The notes under the pieces: generated by a model
Seen by the model: the letters and a program-made list of their open reading frames with translations, nothing else
What the model was told of the DNA's origin: nothing
Database searches by the model: none
Program-made: the position numbers and the translations under genes
Shown: positions 34,764-46,489 of the stretch, piece by piece
How positions within the stretch are numbered: position 1 is the stretch's first letter
How the letters are laid out: each line of letters begins with the position of its first letter
DNA from: Taxillus chinensis
Lineage: Eukaryota > Streptophyta > Magnoliopsida > Santalales > Loranthaceae
DNA length: 64,000 nucleotides
NCBI GenBank assembly: GCA_023512835.1
Contig: CM042088.1
Location: 55,053,579 to 55,117,578 of the forward strand
Direction: 5' to 3'

Positions 34764-37700
34764 GCCTAATCAGATGTAAGTCTCTCTCTCTCTCTAGCCA
34801 ATAACTGTTTTCTATGTTATACCTTAATTTTTTGTTTTTTACCCACATTGCTTTTTGAATGTTTCTTGGCTAACATTCATTTATCTTCTTCTTTGGTAAA
34901 ATTAGTATTAGAAGTTAATTCAGATTCATTAACATGAACAACTAGAAAGTTTAAATTGTCGTTATTAAACTCTTTTAATTTTCTCATATTGTATTTATTA
35001 TTTATATTTATGTTTTCTAGGTATTAATTGTTGTAAACTCTTTAGTTTCCTAAGTATTAATGATTATAAGATTTTTACCTTCCTAGGTATTAATTATTGT
35101 AAGACCAAGAGTTAGATTACAGTGTATATATGTGTACATTAAGTGTGTTTGCAATGTGAATGAAATATTCCTATTTCTCACAATTGGAATTAAGTTAGTT
35201 TTTTGAGAACTTTAGTAGTTTAGAAGACCTTAATATTTTTTTGTTTTCCAATTAACGTGAGTTAAATAAGTTTGTATTGCAAATATGCAATATACAAGCA
35301 TAAGTGATTGCACTAACTGCAGAAAAGAACATTTTAGAATGCATGAAAATAATTCTAAGAAGTGTAATTTTAGAATTTCATCAATTGGTAAAATATGTTA
35401 TATATATATATATATCATGTTATGGAGCTATGTCAGTGACTCAGTCTGCATGTGGCCTTGGATAAGCGAAGGCATAATAAAAGGTGTCATTCTTAGTCTC
35501 ACTTTGTTTCTTACTCATATCTATGTGTCTTGTTATAATCTCCTCACTTATGTAATTAATTTTGGACCTATGTAGCCTGAAATGACTTTAATGGTGTTAG
35601 GCATCTTAGCAGGAAATATGTGGATGAAATCTCAGAAATATCCCAAAGGAATACCCAATAGAGGCTAGATTAGTAAATCCTTCCAGTGGTGAATTGAGTT
35701 TGTTCTGCTTTCCTTTTCTTTCCTCTTTATTAGGGAGCGGGAGATTATCTCTAGTTTTCTTTGTAATTTATCACAAAGGATCATTCTTCGTCCTGCACAC
35801 ATTCGTTGGTCACAAAATGACTGTGAAGTGACTACACCTTGTAAATAGTGGGTTTCATGTGTTTTATTAAGAGTAGTCTCCCATGGACTACAATTAACTG
35901 GTGCATGGTTTGGTACTTGGTTGTAGTTCTTTATTCCCATTGGGATTTTGTAGTCCATGGTTGAAGATAACCACCAATCTATAACATCTATAATGATAGA
36001 TTTACAATGTAAATATAATGTGATAGTCTCCACTTTGGAGTTGGGACCTACTAAGGTCATTCCCAACGGGCGTTAAAATGCCATATATGGCCCAATACAA
36101 CACCAAATTGATCTCCAATCCAATGCTATAGTTTGTATTAATTTTAGTGTAATTTACAGTATTGCACCAAATTTGGCATAGTGCTATAGACGCTCTATCC
36201 ATGTGCTGTCACCATCCCTCTCTCTCAGGAACATTGTCTCTCCTTCCCTTCCTCTCTCTACGGCAAGATGCCGTCTAGGCCTGTTATCATCGCAGAGGCG
36301 CTAGAATGAGATTGTACTGGGTGAATTGGAGACCGTGCAAGCCTACTCTCTCTCTCTAGTTTTTTACGCGGGTGGATCAAAGGCTGTATTGGGTGGTCTT
36401 CTTCTCCGTCCAGAAGTCAAGCACTTCAGGGGAATCCGAGAGGCAGAAATCCTTTGAGTGGGTGGTTATGGGATGGACAGGGGAGGGGAAATGGTGGGTT
36501 ACCTTCAATTTTCAGAAGTTGTGTTATTTGGAAGAGATGGTTGGTGGGTCAGTGGTGGAGAAAGGAAATAAATAATAAAATAACAATAAAAGGTATATCC
36601 TATAGAATATTCCTTAATGAGATTTAATAAAATGAGTTGGAGTTGGAAAACAAATAGTACAAAAATAATTCTATCTTAATGTAAAAATTGTACTAAAATT
36701 AAGTAATAGATTGGAGATGAGCTAATGTAAGTTAAATTAGATGTGCTAAATAGGCCTATAAGTGCACCAAGTAGGAGCACTGAGATTATTAATTTGGGAG
36801 GTCCAAAAGTTTAGGTGTATCGTGTATGTGACGTAAGGCTCAGATGTGTTAAGAAAATACATGAAGCCCTTTTTTGTTTTCATTATGTGCATTGCCTAAT
36901 TGTTTCCGTTTATCAGTTAAAGAAAAGAACTCTAGACTCAAATGATTACATAATTTTAATTTGATGATGTTCTGATGCACGTAGTACGCCAGATGAGTTT
37001 ATGATCCAATGTTAGATGTGGAAAGTAATATACTTTCTTTTCCTGAGGTATTGTTTTGGTTAATTGGTTTATCAGATATGGGCTAAAAATTTACTATTCC
37101 ATTGTACAGAGTTTTATTTCATATAAGCTATTAGGTGTAATTTAGACTGGTAGACATTTTACATCTTGTTACATCCGTAACTTTTTAGTGAATAAATGCT
37201 ATATTTCATTTCATTCTTTGCACTTTATTGTCATGATTATTTTTTCTGATTTAGTTCAGTGCACACAGAGTTCATTTGCAGTATTAGGTTTGAAATGTTA
37301 GTTCTTATACTGCATGTACCTGTGATGCAGGATGCAAGCAGCTTAATGAATTAGTGGGAATGAGGCTTTAAGATTAGTTTCCATAAATGCTGTACGCTCA
37401 GAACCTTTTTTCCTGGTATGTGATTCAATGTATTTGTGTAGTGTTCTTTGTCGTGCTTATTGAAGTTTGTGTATGAGAATGTTCAATGACCACTGGAGTG
37501 GATCCTCTTCTTAATCCTTGGGTTTCGCTATGTTTATGTTGGAGATTCAACAAATTAGTGAAATGCAATTCTACTCCTCCAAGCTTCACAGCAGAAGCAT
37601 GCTTTGTACAATTTATTTTTTTCCCAGGGCTGTATAAGCCTTCTGCATTTGTGGCATGCAAACCAAAAAAATAAATAAAATAAATGTTAGAATATTCGTG

Positions 37701-40062
37701 GATTGAACGTTCAAAGGTAACGGATAATTTCATTTGAGCGGAGGCAGTTAAATCAACACACAGTGAGCAACAATTAGCAAGTTCTCAAATTTTGAAAGCT
37801 CCTATTATATGTAGCTAATTTTTAGTGTTTTTCATTCATTCATTCAGCAACTACTCAAATTTTGTGGAGTGACCTTTCGTTTGTCTCGCCTCATTCACAA
37901 CTTCTCAACTTCACACGGATAATTTTGTTTGTCTCGCCTTATTCACATTATGCCAATTATTTTGTTGATTAGGCATGTAAAGATATTATAATTTTTTGCC
38001 ATTTTCTTTTAAAGATATTAGATTGATGATGTGGCCAACGACGTGGTATTTGAACCTTTCGTTTTAAAGCATTTTAGACATTTTGGGTTTTTATTGATGT
38101 TAAAATTAATTAAATAAAAAATATGAGGGCCTTTTGATTTTTGGCCACACGTATGTACATATCGTCACGGCAACGGAAAAAAAAAGATATTGAATAAGTC
38201 CCAGCAGTAAAATAATTTTTTAAAAAAATAATAAAAATCAAAATTGATTCGAACTATTATTTTATTCTTGAACTGTACTCTTTGATCTGCTTGTTCCTTG
38301 TGTACGTGTTTAACTTTGACGAGGATAGATTTTCGGACTAAGAGAAATTTTGGCAGAAATTGAAGTTTATGACTTTCTATCATTGGATTAAGAAGACTGT
38401 CCGACAGACAAAGATTTTGTACTTGTGGAGTTAGACATTGTTGTCAAACTGATTGATTGAAGAGGTTGTTATGTTAGTCGATGATAGATTGAAGACAATG
38501 TTTTGGATCAAATTCATTAAATTTGATAAAACTTTTAAATCATATTTGATTGAGTATTTTGAAGAGTTCTTTTTTGTTTGGTTGGCTTGTGCATAAAATA
38601 CACTAAGTATTGAATCCGAAGTACTCATTAACCAACACAATATCAGAAAAGATAATCCGATAATACAAATTTGGAAGTTATTATGCATTTAACAATTTGA
38701 AATCATTTTGAAAAGATTATTTATTCTCTTTAACCATCGAAGTGTAATATTTTATTTCAGAAAGTGCAGAAAGTTTCTTGAAGAGTGACTATCCTGTTTG
38801 GAGAGTAACATGACTTTCAGAGTGTGCATAACTATATTGTCTGAAATCATTAAAAAAAAATTTTAGTTGAACAATTTCATGGCCTCTTTGAAAATGTTTG
38901 GTACAGTTCAATTTTCACCTTATTAGGTCAAAACTTTCCCTTAGAGTGACCAACCATTTGAAAGGATGAGATTAAGTATGTAACCAAAGATTAAATAGTC
39001 AATTTGATGCTTGAATAGCCGTTGGATGCTCAAATAGGCAATTTGATAATCGAATAGTGTTCTAATGCTCAAATAGGCTATTTGAGGCTTAGATAGTGAT
39101 ATGATGCTCTAATGTCATTTTTATCCTTGTATATATACTTGTCTTGTAATGTTCTTGCCACCTACACTTATGTTCGTAGCGTTTCAAGGTAGAACATCCA
39201 ATAACCTAATTGGTCAACAAAGTTGTTAAGATACTCTCATTTACTTTGAAGACTTAGTTATTTGCAAGATAAAAGTTGAATCACTCAATTTGTAATTACC
39301 AGGTAATTTATTACAAATAATCTCAGCTAGTTTCGATGAAGTCTTTATATCATCTTGTACTCTTACGATGCAATAATTTATATTAGCATTAAATTTGAGA
39401 TGCAATGCTACAATTAACCTTATACACCCAAAAACCCTAATTTAAAGATGCTATGTGTGTGTGTGTGTTACTGTCATATCAAAGAATCATATACACATGT
39501 GCACATATACACAAATGGCATTATTATGAATTAACTTTTTTATTATTGTCAATTTAGGGCTACTTTAAATTTAAATATTTCAAAATTTTGCTCTTAATTG
39601 TTACAAGTTTAAGATTATTAAGAATTATGAGCTAATTAATCTTTGAGTTTTAAATCATTTATATTTTTGGTAAAATGTTAGTGTTTTAACGCTAATGTCA
39701 ATTTTATATTTATTTGCTAATGTTATAAGTTTAATCAACTGTGTACTTTTTAAAATAGAGCTTTAAAGTTAATAGGCTTCCATTAGATCCTATGCGACGG
39801 AAGAAATGTGTTAAATATTGACTTCAAAATCAAGCAAGAGATAACACTTAGTTGCTACTTGTATAATGATGAAACTAATTTTTAAAATATAAAATTTAGA
39901 TAATTTTTTTGTAACTTTGTAAGTTATAACTCAATAATAATTAGTCAGTTTTTTTTTTTAAAATTTCTCTTGGTAGATTTGTTTTTCTATTGATCTGTCG
40001 ATGGTAGTATATCTCCGTCACAGGCTGTCAGATAATGAAAGAGCTATATAGCAATGCCATAA
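34764..40062. other. Long AT-rich intergenic region, no gene seen
   Basis: About 5.3 kb between the reticulon and TIC21 genes. The first few hundred bases include the reticulon 3' UTR. Frames at 35285-35575, 35665-36066, 37425-37733 and 38431-38688 have no recognisable domain and no coding-like composition. A possible MITE lies at 36050-36785. A TG microsatellite is at 39455-39469. TTTGATGCTTGAATAG / ATGCTCAAATAGG-type text at 38998-39110 forms a small imperfect tandem repeat of about 28-30 bp units. Confidence 0.5.
36050..36785. mobile_element. Possible nonautonomous TIR element (MITE-like)
   Basis: The left side (GGCCCAATACAACACCAAATTGATCTCCAATCC with CATTCCCAACGGGCG further out) and the inverted right side (GCACTTATAGGCCTATTTAGCAC...CATCTCCAATC) resemble each other loosely over about 100 bp, including ATTAATTTTAGT/TTAATTTTAGT blocks. 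The interior is GC-richer with CTCTCT runs. I found no perfect ends or target duplication, so borders are approximate and the call is weak. Confidence 0.3.
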
Positions 40063-40186
40063 ACCAAACGCCCCTCCCTTTTGAAGCAAGATACAGTGAC
40101 TACACTCGCTGGTGGCTACCACTTACCAAACGCCCCTCCCTTTCAAGCAAGATACAGTGACTACACTCGCTGGTGGCTACCACTTA
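40063..40186. repeat. Two-copy tandem duplication, about 62 bp
   Basis: Units 40063-40124 and 40125-40185 both run from ACCAAACGCCCCTCCCTTT to GGTGGCTACCACTT, with one or two differences (TTTTGAAGC against TTTCAAGC), followed by the start of a third copy (ACCAAACGC). It lies about 270 bp past the TIC21 stop, in or near its 3' UTR. Confidence 0.9.
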
Positions 40187-40451
40187 CCAAACGCTTTTCA
40201 ATTATTGCATCTCTCATCATTTGTTCCCACATAACCCCAACATCATGCCAGACTGTGAAAAGATCACCAATATCATACTTTGGGGGATTAGGGTGGCAAG
40301 ATGTCAGGATATACAACGCAATGAAGTTCATGAAATTCTCATGCAGAAATATGCATATTGCTCTCATCAAAAAAACATGGACACGATTCCAAAAGACATG
40401 TTTCCACCCTAAAGTTCAAAATGCATTTGGTAGAGTACACGGACAGAGGGC

Positions 40452-42977
40452 TCATGCAACCCTGGGTACTGGAATGGCATCTGAAGGCGGTAGTGTGACC
40501 GAGCGCAACAACTCCAGCGAGAAAACAAGTCCCAAGAAATGTGAAAGTATGGTGTTCGCAGATGCCTGCAAAAAGAGACAGATAGATGAGTACTAGCCAT
40601 TTCAACAAGCTTTCTAATCATGGCCATATAGTATAAAAATTGTAATGGTTTCTCAAATCAGTTAAAAAAACTGCTATTTTTTCCATTTACAAAAACTCTA
40701 TATCACCCTTCAATGCGTTAGGAAGAATAGTGATGTCACAAACATAGTGTGGTTCACAAACATATGTTCCTACAGTGAAAAGCCAAAATCCAAGATTCAT
40801 GCAATTAATCTTGAAGACAAAAACATTTAAAAATTGAAAATTTCAGCAATACACTCAAGTCCCAATACCTTTGCACCCATCTTCATGTTGTGTGGGTTTG
40901 GGTTGATTGCCAAACATGATTTTTTAAATGATTTACACGGATGATAGAAGCTGCTTAACAAGCTAATGAATGAGTACTATTACTATTGTTTATGGTGCAA
41001 TCAGAAACTAGGATGAGTACCTGCACCAAGAAAACATCCAATGCAAGGACAGGACTATTTCCAATGCCCTGGTAATACGGATTTGCCGATGATGTGAGAG
41101 CCTTTGCAACCAATAATCCTACAGTTGCTTGCAAGCCAAGAAGAGCAGCACCCATTCCCAGAAGATTCAATATTATGCCATTTCTCAATCCTTTTACAAC
41201 ATCAGCACGAGGAGGAGCCTGAATCAGCATTGAATTTATAGGGTCTTATTCAGAAAAAATCATTATATAGCCATGACTCTGCATCTTATAAAGTAAGTAG
41301 GCAATGTGTCTGCATGAAGGAAAACCTACAGATTAAGCTCTAGAAGACTACACAACAGTAAGTGTGGGCAAACCAAAAGATCTCCGAAAAGGAAAACAGA
41401 GTTAGCCAAATATCAAACAAAATTTTATTTCCGAAGAAAGCTAGCTTTAGTCGCCAACCTGGGCATACCAAAAGATCTCCTTAATCACAAGGCATTACAC
41501 ATTAATAAATGTATCATTACTCAATTATACCCATGAGCTAAAATGTGGGTCAGTCGCAAACACAAGCTTTCAGAGGGCTAATTGTGCCCATCCAACGCAG
41601 CATCCCAGATGGCCAAAAATATATTAAAAACACTCAGAAATTTTATAGAACAATTGTCTCAAAATTTCCCCAACAGTACATTTCTCCTGAACCCTCTATA
41701 GCTCTGCAACTTCAAATCCATCCCAGCGTCCTCTTTCCACAAACACCAGCCACACTGAACTATCTGCTTTTCAAGAGGGGCGCTTGTAATGGCAATCCTA
41801 ATTTCCCACACTGAACTATCTGCTGCCAGAACTTGACCATCCATTTTCTGAACTGCCACCTGATGACAATGTCGACAACAAACATCTGCTGCGAGTGCTT
41901 CAAAATCCTCATACAAATGGCTTATTAATAGTTTCAGAGCTCACAAAAGGAAGTCTCACGCTCACCCAATTCATCAATTTGTATTCTTTGTTTCAAAAAA
42001 AGCATACTAGTTCAGGAGCAAAATTGAACTTTTTCTCTTTTAAAAATATTTATATCCATTGCTAAAATTTTCTTTTAAATTATTTTGCACTTATTATTGA
42101 GTATGAAAGACAAAAGGACAACCTGGAACAATTTTCCTAATCAACACATCCCCACAATCCTTTTGACAATTCCAGATAAATGAGATCTCCGGTATGCTTC
42201 ACCAAAGTGAAATCAACTTCTTTGACTCCATCAATTATCCTTGAACTTACTTTTATTCGAGAAATATGTACTGAGTGATTGGAGGCAAGACTAGTAGACT
42301 AACATGTTGCAACAAAGAAATTTGTTCAAATTAGCTTCTGTAATCTATAATTTGCTAAAACAACAATTTTCTAAATCAATTTCTGTGAGTCCATAAATTG
42401 ACCTTCAACAATTTTTTGGGGTCACTTATTTGCTGGTTATTTGTTCAGTTTACTTTTTTGTTGGATATTCATGGTTTGGCTTATTTGTTGGTTTGGCATA
42501 TTTGTTTAGAGGCGAGACACACATTCATATTGAGATTGCTCTACGTAAAGGTTGCAAAAAAAAAAAAAAAAACTTTTTTCCCAGTTAGGAAACCCTAGGG
42601 GTAGTAGTTCTTCTCTGACTGCATCACCCAGCAATTGCTGTCACACTTTTGAAAATTAGCTTATCAGATGCATAAAAACAATTCTATATCAAGGATTCAT
42701 CATGTCAATTTTTGCAGAGACAATGCCAATAATATGTCTATGAAAGCCATCTAGATACCAATTTTCTATACCGTGTTATTTTGGTTTATAAAAAACTGGG
42801 AACATGTTCTTTCTCAAAAACAAATTTAAGTTTGGAAAACGCTTCACATGTTTTAACTTTTAAGGATGTGTTTGTAACAGAAAATAATAAAAATAAGCTC
42901 AGGCAAACAGCCACTTAAACCCATGACAAATTGGCAGTTATAAACATGCAATGCAGCTGCTAATTCTAATGCCATTA

Positions 42978-43030
<53 letters not shown>

Positions 43031-43740
43031 TAAAGATTTACCTTGGAAGGCTCATTCGCGGTTCTCCGGAGCTTCTCGGAGAGACGTATGTAGCCAAATG
43101 ACCAAAACACCGAAATAAACGCAGCGGCGATCCCGCCGGCAGTGGAGTAAAAAGTGGTGGGCGAGGTGACCTTCCCTGTAATGACAACCGAAAACGAAAG
43201 AATCACAGCGGCAACCACCGTGCACACAAGCTGTCCCCAAAACCCTAAACCACCCAGCCGCTTGAAGTACCTAGAGGTCTTCTCCAATCTCTTCGCAACC
43301 TACAGAGCACGAGACGACCCAGCCACCCATAAACCCTAATTCAGAAAATAAAAACCCAGGAATTCAAAATTGAACTCAAAAATCGACAAACGAGTACACT
43401 CACTCACCTGGGCTAGCTTGGCCTTCTCGGATTCGTCTGGCGGGGAAGTGAAGGTTGGAGAAATGTGGGGAGAGGCAGTTGGAGCATCGATTGTGTTTCT
43501 TGGCAGGCTCGGTTTGGTCGGATCGTTTGCGTGGGACAGTGGAGAGGGTTTCAGGGAAAAAAGAGTAGAGGGTGGAGGTAGTGCGTTCGGGGGAGGGGTG
43601 TGGAAATGGGGTGTGCGGCGGAGGAGGGAGGTGAGCGGTCGAGGAAAGCGCGGACGATAGAGCACGGGAGCCGACGCCGACGCCGACGCCGACGCCAGAG
43701 GGCTGCCGGAGTGAGCGGCGGGAAGGAAGAGCGTCTGCAT
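40452..43740 (-). CDS. TIC21: TIC21 (CIA5/PIC1), chloroplast inner-envelope protein
   Basis: Exons on the minus strand: 43740-43408, 43299-43042, 41218-41021 and 40565-40452, all GT-AG, joining to 300 residues, the normal length. In Arabidopsis the protein sits in the chloroplast inner envelope and has been described both as a protein-import component (TIC21/CIA5) and as an iron permease (PIC1). Seen: a Ser/Pro/Thr-rich transit peptide (about the first 85-90), DESEKAKLAQVAKRLEKTSR, RYFKRLGGLGFWGQLVCTV and three further membrane segments (SPTTFYSTAGGIAAAFISVF, NLLGMGAALLGLQATVGLLV, SPVLALDVFLVQASANTIL), and the end SHFLGLVFSLELLRSV. Intron 2 is about 1.8 kb and starts with a long GA/CT microsatellite. 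A possible nearby alternative: none. It is divergently arranged with the esterase gene about 1.05 kb away. Confidence 0.95.
42981..43029. repeat. (TC)n microsatellite in TIC21 intron 2
   Basis: About 49 bp of pure TC repeat ending 11 bp before the intron-2 donor (minus strand: GA repeat just after the splice donor). On the transcript this puts a purine-rich run immediately downstream of the 5' splice site. Confidence 0.95.
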
Positions 43741-44787
43741 CGGTAAGGCGCGAGGAGGGAGGCTTCAACTTGTGCTCTTGCTTCCACGGGCGAACTACAT
43801 GTTTAGTCATTCGGTATTTCCCCTTTGTTTTGTTTGTTTGATATTGAAATAAAGAATGAAATAAATAAATAATTATATTTGTTTGTTTGTTTAGTCATTC
43901 GGTATTTCTCTCGAGTAGATGTGATGTTATGATATTTTTACGTCTGAAATAAATCGTATCAGTATTTTTTTTATGATTTGATATGCTCTCATATCATCGC
44001 TTGAGTCACTGCTTGAGAATGCGTTGAATAGGGGTTCGAGCAAATGCACCTGGAGCCATCCTGCTCGAGGTGTACTCGAGCGTGAGGCCTTGCTCTAGCC
44101 CTTGCTCGAGCAAGTTACTTAAGCCTCAAGCTTGAGTAGTGGCTTGAGCATATGCGCTCAAGCAGGTCTTGAGCATCGAGTAAGCATCGATCAAACATCG
44201 ATCATATCTCTCACGGTCAGATCTATGAGTTTCTGAGTTCTCTCAATTGTAATTTTCGATAAAAACTTTAAACGGTCATAACTTTACGTACAATGGTCCG
44301 ATTTAGGTTTTTTTTTATTTGTATGTATTAACGAGAGCTACAACGCCCAAACCTCTATAGAGGATTTGTCGCTCTCAGATTTCAAAAAAACGCACTCTTT
44401 CGCCTTTAAATTCATATTTTATGTTATGCTTCTACTTTTTCCTGTCTAAATATATTGTTCAAGGTTCTTCCCTCCCTCTCCTTCTCTTTTTCTCTTTATA
44501 TTTGATGTAGTACGCTGCGTATTAAATTTCAAATAATTTTACTAACATGACAATTATCACATCAATCGAGAATCAGCGAAGGCGCAACAACTGATTGTAA
44601 ATATTATTTTTCTTTTTTTATACGGTAGATCAAGTAAGTGAAACTCTTGTGTTATTTTTTTTTATTCTCAAATTTTTTATTTAAAATTTTACCCTATAAA
44701 TACAATCTTATACTATATAAGTGAGTACCATGTCACGCATAGTGCCTACAAAACAGGCACAACAAACCAACCAAAGAGTCAAAGACC
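43741..44787. other. Divergent intergenic region between TIC21 and esterase
   Basis: Holds both promoters. A 20-bp sequence, GTTTAGTCATTCGGTATTTC, occurs at about 43801-43820 and again at about 43889-43908. At 44000-44185 is a tract rich in GCTTGAG/GCTCGAG hexamers (CTCGAGC on both strands), not coding. At 44515-44580 a stretch matches 23755-23810 in inverted orientation, so it is a short dispersed repeat. Confidence 0.6.
44695..44702 (+). promoter_or_regulatory. Candidate TATA box of the esterase gene
   Basis: TATAAATA lies about 86-93 bp upstream of the start codon at 44788; a second option, TATATAA, lies at about 44715-44721. Confidence 0.45.
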
Positions 44788-45814
44788 ATGGAGGTCAGCG
44801 GCTCAGCCCAGAACACGGCAGTAGCGCCGGCGGCCAAACAGATCTTCATCCTCTCCGGCCAGAGCAACATGGCCGGCCGCGGCGGCGTGGACCACCACAA
44901 GCACTGGGACGGCGTCGTTCCGACGGAGTGCCGCCCCCACCCCTCCATCCTCCGCCTGAGCGCCGATCTCCGGTGGGAGGAGGCCCGAGATCCTCTCCAC
45001 GCCGACATCGACGCCAACAAGCCCTGCGGCGTGGGCCCCGGCATGTCGTTCGCAAACGCCGTCAGGGCTTGTCTGCCGGCGGCGGCGGTACCAGTACTGG
45101 GGCTGGTGCCGTGCGCGGTGGGCGGGACCGCCATCAGGGAGTGGGCTCGTGGGGCGGAGCTGTACGAGAGGATGGTGGGTAGGGGGAGGGCGGCGGCGGC
45201 GGAGGGAGGGGAGATAAAGGCGGTGCTGTGGTACCAAGGAGAGAGCGACACATCGAGTGACGGCGATGCGGTGGGGTACAGGGGTCGTATGGAGAAGCTC
45301 ATTTGCGATGTCAGGGCTGACCTTGGACTGCCTTCTCTCCCAATTATTCAAGTAACATGCCTCATCTCTCTTCACCCCCCCACCCCCTTCTACTTACACG
45401 CATCTCAAGTTTATAATGATACTGAATTTTAGGCCAACACTCGTGAGTACAAGGATCCTGGTAGTCATTTATTTGTTTATTGAACATAACATGGAGTGTT
45501 AAAAGTAAATATTGATAGAGCTTTGAAGATCAAGGATATGAACATCGTCATGGATATTAGTAGTTTTACAATCAAATCACTATTATGATTATGATTATGA
45601 TTACTGCTTGCAGGTTGCTATTGCATCGGGTGATCACAGGTACATGGACAAAGTCCGAGAAGCTCAGATGGGGATTGATCTTCCAAACGTGGTGTGCGTT
45701 GATGCCAAGGGGCTTCCACTCAAAGCGGACCACCTCCACCTAACCACGGAGGCCCAGGTCCAATTGGGCCTCCAATTGGCTCATGCTTACCTCAAACATT
45801 TCGCCCCTGCTTGA
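44788..45814 (+). CDS. SASA-domain carbohydrate esterase (At4g34215-like)
   Basis: Exons 44788-45351 and 45614-45814 (GT at 45352, AG at 45612-45613) join in phase 0 to 254 residues, close to the plant relative At4g34215 (260). The family (SGNH-like sialate O-acetylesterase/DUF303) probably removes acetyl groups from carbohydrates; plant substrates are not known to me. Seen: nucleophile block FILSGQSNMAGRGG (Ser at about 26), middle block FANAVRACL, PCAVGGTAIREWARG, oxyanion block VLWYQGESDT, and the catalytic Asp/His block ADHLHLTTEAQ (Asp about 227, His about 230). No signal peptide is evident, so it may be cytosolic. Exon 1 is very GC-rich; exon 2 is not. Reading through the donor would give an early stop. 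The PGDH gene follows on the same strand 675 bp on. Confidence 0.93.
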
Positions 45815-45870
45815 ATTTATTTTCCTTACTTTGTCTTGCCTTGTCTCATTCTATTATGTTATGTGTGTCA

Positions 45871-45902
<32 letters not shown>

Positions 45903-46489
45903 TTACTTGCCTTTCATTTCCTTCTTTGCTTTCTCACATAATCTACTGCCCATTTTAAAGTTGCACTGTGTTTTGACTACTTTCATGCACACACATCACA
46001 CCCAAAAGGAAGCAGTAAAGAAAAGAAATGAGAGGGTGCAATGGAAAATAAAATAATTAATTAAACACATTCAGCTGATAAATGAAAATTTTAATTTCAA
46101 TTTTAATGAATTCATACAAAAAAACAATATAAAATATAAATGTAACATATGAATCAGATTCAGCAAGCATTCATAATTTTTCTTGCGCGGTAAGTGGTAT
46201 AAAACTCATCATTACGTGGTTTTCGCGACCTTTTTTTTTTTTTTTGGGGTTGCGCGCGGACTCAAATTGAGTAACGCTATCACGGGGCAGTTAAAATGTA
46301 CGCAGACGCGCCTCCGTAAGCGTTCTCTTGCGACGCGCGTCCAACAACCCCACTATCCTCCACCAACTCTTTTTAAAAAAAAAAAAAAAAAAACACTTCG
46401 CCTATAAATGCAAAAACGCAGGCGCAAGTAAGCGACATCCCCGCCGCTCCGTTTTCTCAAAAACATTCGAACTCTTCAGAGTGACGGCG
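45815..46489. other. Esterase-PGDH spacer with (GT)n microsatellite
   Basis: The 3' UTR of the esterase gene with a GT repeat at 45871-45899, then the PGDH promoter. A T-run (about 46231-46247) and an A-run (about 46375-46393) lie in the promoter. The remainder holds nothing I recognise. Confidence 0.6.
46403..46409 (+). promoter_or_regulatory. Candidate TATA box of the PGDH gene
   Basis: TATAAAT about 81-87 bp upstream of the ATG at 46490, directly after a long A-run. Spacing fits a short 5' leader of about 55 nt. Confidence 0.5.

Noticed and set aside
40081..40596. 171-residue plus-strand frame over the TIC21 3' end
   Set aside because: It is antisense to the recognisable last TIC21 exon and crosses a tandem duplication; composition and text match no family.
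43370..43660. 96-residue Gly-rich plus-strand frame
   Set aside because: Antisense shadow of the TIC21 transit-peptide exon.
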